Below are positions 1 to 8,319 of a stretch of DNA of 64,000 nucleotides, in pieces (the first letter of the stretch is position 1; each line of letters opens with the position of its first letter). Made by a program: the position numbers and the translations under genes. Origin of the DNA: Celoporthe dispersa (lineage: Eukaryota > Ascomycota > Sordariomycetes > Diaporthales > Cryphonectriaceae). The stretch is taken from the NCBI GenBank assembly GCA_016584495.1, contig WAID01000004.1, positions 1,798,001 through 1,862,000 of the forward strand. The letters are read 5' to 3'. A model generated the notes under the pieces. That model saw nothing but the letters and a program-made list of their open reading frames with translations. It ran no database searches and was not told where the DNA came from.

Positions 1-1279
1 GCGGCTCAACCTTCTTGGCTAATTCGGTGAGGTACGCCGCCACGGCGCTCTCGCCCATGGGCGTCGAGATGAGGACGCGGCACGTGCCCTTGCCTTCAGG
101 GTCAACTAACCGTGGCATGAGATGCGGCTTCAGGCTGTCCAGGAGGGCCTCGACTGCGTGGTAGCGATCTAGTTAAAAAAAAAAAAAATACGTCTCCAGC
201 ATACACGAAACAGGATGAGTAGTAGGATGACTTACAAAGGCGGGGCACGCCAGGGAGGATGTGCACGTTTCCGTTCACAACAGCCACCGGCACCCAGAGA
301 TCCTCTCGCGGGAAGAGGAACTGCTTCTCGAGCGGGATGGAGCCGTCTGTCGGCAGCTCGACCATCCTGAGCTTGGCGGTCTTTGCCGGGGACTCCTCGT
401 CCCAGTCGAAGGGCGCCTCTCCCGGGCGGGGCTTGGAGAGCTTCCTCATCCGCTGGTAGGCCTCCTCGTAGAGCTCGACCTTGAGATCGAAGGCCTTTGC
501 TATGGACTGGTACGTGATATCATCGTGTCTACCCTGGATGTCAGCCCAGGACAGCAGAGATCTTGCCTGAAATCTTGGCAGGTAGTATAATGTGCTTACG
601 TCGGTCCAATGCCGCCACTATCTCAAGGCACACCACCAGTATCAGTAAGACCATCGTTTATGGAGAATGTGGCTCTCAAGTCTCACCTTGTAACGACAAA
701 GTCATATCGATCGCTCATCCGTCGGACGGCCTCTATGATCTCGGACTCGTCATCCTCAATGACTTCTACCCTCTTAAGTTGCTGCTCGGAAGGATCAGCT
801 CATGGTTCGAGCAGCGGAGACCTCGGTGCAGGAATATGGTGTAGCGCTTTTTCGCAAGCGAATAGGCGAAGCTCTGTTGGGATAAAACTTACAATTCCCA
901 GAGAAAAGCAGAATGTTGCCATATAGTTGGAATTGCTCTTCCCGGTGGAATTTTTTTTGGTCAGACCCTCAGCTTCTTCCCTTGCACAACAAAACCACTC
1001 ACATCTCTTGTCTACTCGATGCAAGTCAGTATTCAGTCTGGGTAGTTATAAGGCCTCGTGGCCAGGTGGAAGACTTGCCTTTCCCCCAAGAACTTCATCA
1101 CCAATCACCAGGCATGCTGCCGTGTGGATTGTCCGGGCAGAGTTCTGCTCCGCTGTCGAAGAGGCCATGGCTCCTGCCAGCAGACGTGATCCGACAGATG
1201 ACGAGGACGGCGCGGCGTGAAGGTGCGCAGAAGCCGGCTTCGACAGATGGCGGGCGATCTGAGACAGGCGGGAGAACAT
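1..1279 (-). CDS. Molybdopterin-binding (MoCF_biosynth) domain protein, 3' end outside window
   Basis: Six exons are visible, complement(join(<1..168, 236..528, 600..617, 687..781, 893..937, 1079..1279)), and the frame is open across all of them. The start is the first in-frame ATG (1277-1279). The N-terminus (MFSRLSQIARHLSK...) is basic and Ser/Ala-rich and could be a mitochondrial presequence; a second ATG at 1166-1168 would give a form without it. The MoCF/MogA-type fold is shown by CLVIGDEVLGGK, SNSNYMATFCFSLGI, the acidic IEDDESEII segment, VVTSGGIGPTHDDITYQ and PGVPRL, the same order as in the molybdopterin-binding half of FAD synthases (FLAD1). No PAPS-reductase half is seen, as in the stand-alone fungal members. 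In these proteins the domain may act as a nucleotide hydrolase rather than in cofactor synthesis; this is not decided by the sequence. Unusual points are a GC-AG first intron and an 18-nt exon 4. Codons run to base 1, so the C-terminus is missing. Confidence 0.85.
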
Positions 1280-1724
1280 GAAGGGTACTCTCTGTTCAGA
1301 GCTATTTTTACTGCAGCAAGTCAATAGGCAATCGGTGAGCAGGCAATACGTGACACAATCGCTCGACTCTGTCAGTGCAATCGTCCGAGGTTTCCCTGGA
1401 CAAGACAGTATCTCTGTTGAGGTGCCGTCATCGAAGGTCTCCAGGCTCTTGCGGGCGATGCTTCAGGGGTTCTCCCTGGGCGCGGGGCCAACTTAGCGGG
1501 GCTCTCTGCTGCAGTGATGTGGCACCCCGACCCTAGGTGTTGGCCTGAACCGACAGCTTCCAAGTGAGCGAGGCGTAGGCTTGCTCATCTACATGCCTTA
1601 GTCAACAGCACATTCGGCTCGCACTACTCATCCCTTGAAGCTAGATACAGCGTGCATGCGATCGCTGCAGGTATTGCACTGAGGCAGACACCCAACAAAG
1701 AGACGCAGTTGTCGCATAGCCAAT
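1280..1724. promoter_or_regulatory. Divergent intergenic region (molybdopterin-binding gene / GMF)
   Basis: This 445-bp spacer separates two divergently transcribed genes and must hold both promoters. No convincing coding sequence, TATA box or known operator was recognised in it. Confidence 0.5.
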
Positions 1725-2495
1725 ATGGTACGAACAAAGCCTTCAGACTATGATCGCCGCAACCCCCCTCCCCCCCGCGTTGGTTGTCCCAGAGGCATCC
1801 GTCCCCTGCTCAGGCAGTACAGTAGAGCTTCAACTGACTTGTGACGACGCGCAGAGTTCCGAAGCGAGGCTGTACACCTTCTCCCAGGAGACCAAGGACC
1901 ATCTGCGCAAGTTCCGCCTCGGGACTTCGAGGGCCAATGACCCGCAAGCCGTCATCTGTATGCATGTCGTTCCTGTCGCACTCGATTCCTCCCACGCGTT
2001 GCCACCGCCGGCGGCTGCATCGACCTGGCACAATAGGCATGCACACAAACAAGCAAGCAATCAAGCAAGGCTGACCATGCTCGCCTTTCCCTCCCAGACA
2101 TGATCGATAAGACGACCAAGGAGATCAGGCAGGATGAGGACAAGACCGTCTACAAGAGCCTCGAGGAGATCGGCGATGACCTGCCCGACCACTCGCCCAG
2201 ATTTGTGCTTCTGAGCTACCCAATGACCTTGGTAAGAGCGTGATATAACGCCGGAGCATCAAGCGTCGTCGCGCCACCATGGCTAATCGTGTGTGGTCGT
2301 CTGCAGGACTCCGGACGAGTATCGGTGCCCTACGTCCTGCTCTTCTATCTCCCCGTCACATGCAACAGTGAGCTCCGAATGTTGTACGCGGGTGCCAAGG
2401 AGCTCTTCCGGAATACGGCGGAAGTGAATAAGGTCATTGACATCACGTCGGCCGATGACTTGGAAGAAATTCCGGAGAAGCTCGGCGCCGCCTGA
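1725..2495 (+). CDS. GMF1: Glia maturation factor (GMF), ADF-homology actin/Arp2/3 regulator
   Basis: The gene is spliced as join(1725..1727, 1855..1957, 2098..2231, 2307..2495), giving 142 residues, the normal GMF length. The whole protein is one ADF-H domain. Recognisable stretches are SSEARLYTFSQETKDHLRKF at the N-terminus, EIRQDEDKTVYKSLEEIGDD, PRFVLLSYPMTL and SGRVSVPYVLLFYLP. GMF family proteins bind Arp2/3 and promote debranching of actin filaments in the cytoplasm. Exon 1 is only the ATG: it is followed directly by GTACGA, and the next exon begins after GCGCAG at 1851-1854 with a good branch-site candidate (CAACTGACT, about 1830). This is the only arrangement that gives the conserved M-S-S-E-A-R start. 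The gene is intact and ends 171 bp from the stop of the convergent NBP35 gene. Confidence 0.93.
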
Positions 2496-2666
2496 AAAGA
2501 GGTGCTGTTGGGAGCACGCACATTTACTGGAGCTGAAATTGCGCTCTGACGAGGAGGGTGCAATGGACATTCTCCCCTGTTTCTCCCTTCCAGGGCTCTG
2601 CGGAGGCACATCTGTACGGCGCATGGTTGCTCATGGGTATCTCGCGCTGATTTGCTTGACCTGCAT

Positions 2667-3758
2667 CTACTCCTCAGGTAAAGAATCCTGAAAATCCAGC
2701 CCTATTTGGGCTCCAACACTCCTGGCCACCCTCTTGAGAGCCTTGCATGCCGGGCTGTCAGGGAAAGAGTCGAAAAAGCTCTCGCCATAGTCGCAAGCCA
2801 TGCCGATCCGAGGATCTAACGGCACACCTCCTAGGAACGGGATGCCAATTTCTTTCGCTAATGCCTCGCCTCCTCCCGTAGTGGCCTCGAAGACCTGGCT
2901 CTGATGTTTGCAACTCGGGCAGACGAACCCGCTCATGTTGTCAACGAGCCCGAGAATCTTGATACCGGCTTTGCGACAGAAATCAATCTCCTTTTGTACG
3001 TCCAGCAGTGACACCTCGTTTGGCGTAGTCACCACAACGGCCCCGTCAATGCCGCTTGCCTTCAGGAATGAGTTCACGCTCAAATGCTCGTCGCTTGTCC
3101 CGGGCGGTGTATCAACAAGGAGCAGGTCGAGGTCACCCCAATCGACATCCTTCAAGAATTGTTTAATCAAGCCGTTCTTCTTGGGGCCTCTCCATATTAT
3201 CGCGTCGTCTTTGTTGGGCAGCATGAATTGTATACTCATCACGCCGAGATTATCCATGACCCATACCGGCGACCAGCCTGAATTGCTAACATGTATCGTC
3301 TCGGTTTCAGCACCCATCATCTTGGGGATGGACGGGCCGCATATGTCTGTGTCCATGATTCCGATCGTGCTGTCAGGGTTGAGGGCGAATGCGTGGGCTA
3401 GCATGCTCGTGAATGTGGACTCTGAAACACAAGGGTTAGCAGTGATTCCCATGGGCTGTCTGGCATAGAAATTCCTAGGACATACTGCCAACACCTCCTT
3501 TGCCACTCAGTACCAGCACGCGGTGCTTGACTCCTGCCAGCCGCTGGGATATTAACGGTATATCAGGATCAGGACCCTTGGGCGCCGAGGCGCATATCTG
3601 CTGGTTTGGACAGCCGGCACACGAGTCTGCCGTCCCTGCTTTCTCAGACTCTGGGCCAGGGCAATGTTCTGGTTCGGGCGCCACCAGTTGCGGCTTCGCT
3701 TTGAGGGGTTGCTGATGACGTCCTGTATGGACTCGGGCTCTTCTAATGAGGGCGCCAT
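2667..3758 (-). CDS. NBP35: Cytosolic Fe-S cluster assembly scaffold NBP35 (apparent frame break near start)
   Basis: This is complement(join(2667..3421, 3486..3758)), with a 64-nt intron interrupting the P-loop between GKGGVG and KSTFT. NBP35 and CFD1 form the P-loop NTPase scaffold that builds [4Fe-4S] clusters for cytosolic and nuclear proteins. Seen here are the N-terminal C-X13-C-X2-C-X5-C cluster motif starting at HCPGPES, the deviant Walker A GKGGVGKST, DTDICGPSIPKMMG, and the bridging-cluster CPSC motif. The N-terminal ferredoxin-like cysteines separate NBP35 from CFD1. The start ATG at 3756-3758 reads MAPSLEEPESIQDVISNP and then loses frame. The remainder, beginning LKAKPQLVAPEPEHC, is one base out, at the G run 3705-3708 (C run in the coding strand). 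One more base there restores an unbroken protein of about 342 residues. There is no other in-frame ATG upstream. The gene is essential in yeast, so a sequence error is likelier than a null allele. Confidence 0.93.
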
Positions 3759-4393
3759 GGTGAAAGGAACGGCGATAGGTGGTCAGCTATGGGGGATGGA
3801 ATGTCTGGTCGAATTCCGCAGACGAAGGAAATCGGATGCTGGTGATGTTTTACCGCGTGGGTTAAAGTTGATCAGGTAGAAAGTTGATTGCTAATGCGCT
3901 GCAAACCGGTGCGTAGGAAACTGTATCGTACCCGAAATCGGCCCCGCCCAAGAGCGACAGGGATCCTTACATATGCAGACCGTGGCATCCTAGCAGTACC
4001 TAAGTGCTGGCTCCATCTATGTATGTACTGAAGTACCACAGTACTCGAATGGCAGGCGGTAGACCCTTGCGCACCTTGAATCGTCAGGGTTCTGGGCGAA
4101 GGCACGACGCGCCGCGTCGAGCTCGTACATGCCGTTTATTGCTGAAAGCCAAAGGAGCAGCCCGAAATCCAGCTCTCCTTCTCATTCTGCATCTGCAAGA
4201 CTCTGGACGCAATCCTCTGGCCTTTCTTACTCTATTCTTCACCTCCGACTGATACGCCGAACTCGTGTGTTTCATTGTATGTGTGTGTGTCCTTCGTGAG
4301 AAGATCTTTGGCTCAGCCCAGCCTTCTCATTCAAGGCTCGTCCCCCCAATCCGGTCACCAGGTGTCGAGGATCCGCCTCGGGCATTTCTCACG
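3759..4393. promoter_or_regulatory. Divergent intergenic region (NBP35 / ECM11-domain gene)
   Basis: This 635-bp spacer lies between the NBP35 start and the ECM11-domain start on the other strand. The reading frame of the downstream gene stays open upstream of its first ATG to about 4265, but no ATG occurs there, so the region is taken as leader. No specific motif was identified. Confidence 0.45.
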
Positions 4394-6067
4394 ATGATGG
4401 TGCCCACCGCAAAGAAGAAACTGCAGAACTTCATCACCCAGCATGAGAGCACGCCGGAGATCAATGCTCATGGACCGGGCAGCCCGCCTCTCCCAATCGT
4501 CACTGCTACCGCTGGTGCTTCTGCACCCTCACCTCTAGGCCCGAAGCCTAATAAAGAGGTCTTGGAGGCTATGAAGATACCTCTTAACATGTCGAAGCCT
4601 GCAAGGCCAGAGAACGGCGGTTCGGGCACACCTCAGGTTAGGGACCCGACCTTTCGACCCCAAGATGAATTTCTTGGAGCACGTCCTGGCTGGGAGTCGG
4701 CGCCTCCGTTGTCATCCAGGTCTGAAGATGAGAATGTCGGCGGGCTGCGGGAGCTCTGGGAGGAGCAATCAAATGTTCACTCCTTGTTTTCAGAGAGTGT
4801 ACCCACACGGCCCGTATCAGTCCAAGATGATGGCGACTACGACGACACCAAGTCAGATATTCTCGTCGATCGCCCACCTCCGAGAAGACGGCGGCGATCA
4901 CACCACAGAGCTTCAGAAAGCGCACCGTTCATCGGGCGATACAAGGGCGAAAGACAGGACCTCGAAAGTGTTCCCTACTTTACAGTAAAGAATGGGTTAC
5001 TTGGTGTCGGTAAAAAGGATGCGAAAGGCTTCAGCACGAGCATGATCACCCACCCGCCCAAGAACACCATGCCAGAGGCACCTCATTTCCGAGCAGACCC
5101 CTTTGCTACGACATCAGAGGAGATGAGTCCGCAGCCAGAGCGAGGTGGCGCTTTCCTACACTCTAGCTTCCCCTACCGCGGAAGTGAGGCGGCTAAGGGC
5201 CTTACTCACGTCGAGCGTGCAGCTTTTCACATGGATGCTGCCATGAAGCTTTCGCCGGAGAAGTACGACGGCATGACGGATCCTATCCATCCACAGATAT
5301 TTGCGAAGCCGGACAGGATCAATAGCATCAGCGACCAACGTCCAACGGTGGGACACCGCCCGAATATACTACAGAGCATCGAGGATGGTCCTGTAGCGGA
5401 CTCAGACGCTGACGAGAGTGACGGCCTTCCCCAAGAGGACGAGTTTGAACAACACCGGGCTAGGACCAAGAAGCTCAAGCAGAAGGTCGTACCAAACGAT
5501 GCCACGGTTGTCTTCAATCCTCAGAAACTTACCATGCCACCAAAGCCTTCGAAGACGGTCGTCGTGCAAGATGAGGTCTTGCAATCCAGCCCGATGTCTC
5601 GCTTCATCGGCCAGCATTCTTCAACGAAGAAGCGCCACCGTGACATCGACTACGACGATGCAGTTCTCGAGAAGATGAGCTTCGCAGACCTTCAGAATGA
5701 ACCCTTCGACCACGATCCCACCAAGCAGGTTGTCCAGTCGCCTGCCAAACCTCCAGCAGACAACCTTAGCGACAGACTCCAGTTCTATAGAGACAAGGGT
5801 GAGGACACGCAGGCCCAATTCTTCACTCAGATGTCGGTCCGAGACTGGGAGGACAGCGGCGATTGGTTTCTGGAGCAGTTTGGGGACATTATCCAGAAGA
5901 TGAGGGAGGCGCGCCAGGACAAGCGCAAGATAGTAGAGCGGTATGAGACGGAGATCTCGAATCGCGAGGAGGCTGTGCGGCATAAGAAGGAGAGTATCGA
6001 TCGCAAGCTCTCGAAGCTAAAACATGACGGCAAGGCGATGATGGAGGGCAAAGAGCTGGATGACTAG
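4394..6067 (+). CDS. ECM11-domain protein (synaptonemal complex-type)
   Basis: A single exon encodes 557 residues from ATG 4394-4396, the first of two tandem ATGs (MMVPTAKKKLQNF). Most of the protein is hydrophilic, proline/serine-rich and probably disordered, with basic patches such as PPPRRRRRSHHR. The C-terminal ~110 residues look like the ECM11 domain: they start near NLSDRLQFYRDKGEDTQAQF, continue through the WEDSGDWFLEQFGDIIQKMR helix, and end in a long charged coiled coil (REEAVRHKKESIDRKLSKLK). In budding yeast Ecm11 is a SUMOylated component of the synaptonemal complex central element and pairs with Gmc2. The filamentous-fungal members share only this C-terminal domain, so a meiotic role is an inference from the family. 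Confidence 0.75.
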   Translation: MMVPTAKKKLQNFITQHESTPEINAHGPGSPPLPIVTATAGASAPSPLGPKPNKEVLEAMKIPLNMSKPARPENGGSGTPQVRDPTFRPQDEFLGARPGWESAPPLSSRSEDENVGGLRELWEEQSNVHSLFSESVPTRPVSVQDDGDYDDTKSDILVDRPPPRRRRRSHHRASESAPFIGRYKGERQDLESVPYFTVKNGLLGVGKKDAKGFSTSMITHPPKNTMPEAPHFRADPFATTSEEMSPQPERGGAFLHSSFPYRGSEAAKGLTHVERAAFHMDAAMKLSPEKYDGMTDPIHPQIFAKPDRINSISDQRPTVGHRPNILQSIEDGPVADSDADESDGLPQEDEFEQHRARTKKLKQKVVPNDATVVFNPQKLTMPPKPSKTVVVQDEVLQSSPMSRFIGQHSSTKKRHRDIDYDDAVLEKMSFADLQNEPFDHDPTKQVVQSPAKPPADNLSDRLQFYRDKGEDTQAQFFTQMSVRDWEDSGDWFLEQFGDIIQKMREARQDKRKIVERYETEISNREEAVRHKKESIDRKLSKLKHDGKAMMEGKELDD

Positions 6068-6474
6068 GTGTGGGCAATTTCAGATGGCCGGTAGGGCCTG
6101 CGCAGTTATATCCATGGGAACAAGGGAGTATGCCTGAGATTTTGGTCCGAGGAGCTTTTGTGGGAAAAAAGTTGGTGGCATTTGCGAAGGGACACCTGCT
6201 CGGATGACGGCATCAGCAGACCTCGGCGAGCGAGTGGCCCTGTCTTGATGCATGATCCTTTTATTGCTTCATATGATATACCCAAGGCGTCGCTGCGAGG
6301 TACAATAACCGGTATGGTTCACGAGGAGTTGCACGGAAAAGGATGAATAGGAGCGATGGCGTCTAGATCGAGATTTTCCCAGATTCCATGTCTTCTCTGG
6401 CTTGCGCTATCCAGAAGAAAAGAAGAAGAAAAAGAAATATTTCCCGAGGCGGTCCGAGTCTTGTGCCGAGGACA
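6068..6474. other. Convergent 3' intergenic region
   Basis: This 407-bp spacer lies between the stops of the ECM11-domain gene and the TDA10-like gene, which converge. It presumably holds both 3' UTRs and polyadenylation sites. No gene was seen. Confidence 0.4.
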
Positions 6475-7525
6475 TCAAATGACAATCTTGTCGATGACCA
6501 TCCTATCCTTGCCAACAATGAGGCGCAACTGATGACCCTTGCGGTTGAGGAAAATCCCGTCCCTCACGCCGTCCGAGAAGAGCTCGTACGCAGGATAATA
6601 AGCGTCCACAAACCTGACGACCTGCTCATCCGTCATGCCTATGCCCCTCTCCCTCCTCATCTGCTGCTCCTGCTGCAGCCTCCAGTCGTAAACAAACTGG
6701 GTATCCTCGGCGTCGATGTGGATGAATGCATCAAAAAGATCCGTGATTATATCATACCCTCTCAGCTGGTCATTGATAAAGCACAGATCCTCCAGCTTGT
6801 GTAGCGCCAACGTCCGGCTCGGCGCCATCCACTTGGCCTCGACAGCCTCGTGGGAGATGCTCCTGAAGCCCACACACCAACCCTCCAACAGGACAACCTG
6901 CACCTTGGGCTGCCCCTCCTGGTTCACAGCCGTCCACCGGGACTCCGGAAGCCGGTCGCCCAGCCCATCGAAAGCCCCCTTGTCGTATGAGGGGACCAGC
7001 GTGGGCTGGCCCGCGCAGAGAGACCGGAAGACATCCCGCAGCAGCGTGACGTCGTGGGTTCCGGGCTCGCCGCGCACCTGCACCAGCGCGTTGTCCGGGT
7101 GGGCGGTGGCGAGGGCGAGCTGGTCGCTGTGCCGCAGGTAGAAGTCGTCGATGCTGATGACCAGCGTCTGCAGGCGCTCGCGCTCCTGTAGGGTCTCGGC
7201 GAGGGCGCGGACGAGGGTGGTCTTGCCGACGCCCTGGACGCCGTTTAGGCCGATGATGAATGGTCTCCTAGCGCCTTCGCTGGAGGCCTGGTGTGCCCTG
7301 AGGCGCTCGAGGACTGACAGACGGGGGCATTGTTAGAGGCCTCTTGTGGTTCTTTTTTCCTTCATCTTTTTTTTTGGTTGGGGGAGGGGGGTTGGCACGA
7401 GGAATCGGGTTTCAGGGAGAGCGGGAGGGGAAGGAGAGGGGGTTGGCCTTACTGAAGGGGATGCATTTGGGTGACTTGTCGTCTACTATGCGAGACTGCA
7501 AGGGGACGTCAGGGGTGGTGGCCAT
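6475..7525 (-). CDS. TDA10: TDA10-like P-loop kinase (YGR205W / glycerate-kinase-like family)
   Basis: This is complement(join(6475..7313, 7453..7525)) and encodes 303 residues, close to yeast Tda10 (290). The short first exon (MATTPDVPLQSRIVDDKSPK...) joins across a 139-nt intron to PFILERLRAHQ. The P-loop is GLNGVQGVGKTT, followed by VISIDDFYLRHSDQLALA, a Walker B-like and acceptor-site region typical of the uridine kinase/phosphoribulokinase and plant D-glycerate kinase group. Downstream are the RGEPGTHD motif, the FDGLGDRLPESRW insert and VVLLEGWCVGF, all characteristic of this family. The phosphate acceptor in fungi is not established. The gene is intact and shares a 794-bp divergent promoter region with FOX2. 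Confidence 0.87.
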
Positions 7526-8319
7526 CCTGAATAATTTAGCTGAGTAGTGTTTGTGCACCTCAAAACTGAAGCTGGACGGTTCGTTGCTGGCTGCTCTAAT
7601 AAAGTTTCAGGTACGGCCAAAGGAAACCCCGGTATTCATGATGACTTCATGGGCCAGCGCCTTACGCCCTTGCATATCCCGCTTTTGTGGGGAGGGGGGG
7701 GCACTCCTGCCATAGTAGTCACGGTATGTACATACTAGATGTACCCTCGCGTTATTCGCTCTTTCCCAACCAAGGACAACAACCTTCCACCAGAATATCA
7801 CCAGGCTCTTTTCAGATGATGATATGTTTTGGCCATGCACCGGGGTTATTCTGCAGGGTTCATGTACATTTATGAATAACTGTTCCACCTCGATGGAGAC
7901 TGTGGCACATGACCTCACTCACCAAGGCCACCGCCCGCTGTGAGGCATGTGAAAGCGAAGATTCCAGGAAGCTGCCCAGAACAGTTAGCCGCCTACCGGG
8001 GAGTTAGTTTCCCCACAGGCCCCTCGGCAACTCAGGTCTGGGGATTTGGCCTGGTGAGCAGGGGGACTTTGAGCCGAGGCTCGAGTGACAGTTTGCCGAT
8101 CGAACTGACATTGTAGCTGTGATCGAATTCCGCGGCTCTCTCGACCTATTCTCTCTCTCTCTCTCACGCCCCATAAAGCATCAAAGCATCTTCCCTCGCC
8201 TTGCTCGTCAAGCCAGTCCACATTTCTTGTCTACTTACTGCTCATTTCTCTTGCTATTCACACCCTTAATCTGATCCCGAGTGCAAGTCTCAAAGGAGCA
8301 TATTCTTCTTCGTCCAGAC
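7526..8319. promoter_or_regulatory. Divergent promoter region (TDA10-like / FOX2)
   Basis: This 794-bp spacer has no convincing coding sequence. It contains a paired CCTCGG/CCGAGG element (annotated separately) near the FOX2 side. A CT-rich tract at about 8148-8164, next to the FOX2 start, is typical of fungal core promoters. Confidence 0.5.
8022..8079. promoter_or_regulatory. Paired CCTCGG / CCGAGG cores, candidate FarA/FarB (Ctf1) fatty-acid response sites
   Basis: CCTCGG occurs at 8022-8027 and its reverse complement CCGAGG at 8074-8079, about 240-300 bp upstream of the FOX2 ATG. CCTCGG is the published core recognised by the Zn2Cys6 regulators FarA and FarB that induce beta-oxidation genes in Aspergillus and relatives. 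The match to the core and the position are seen; function is inferred. Confidence 0.55.
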
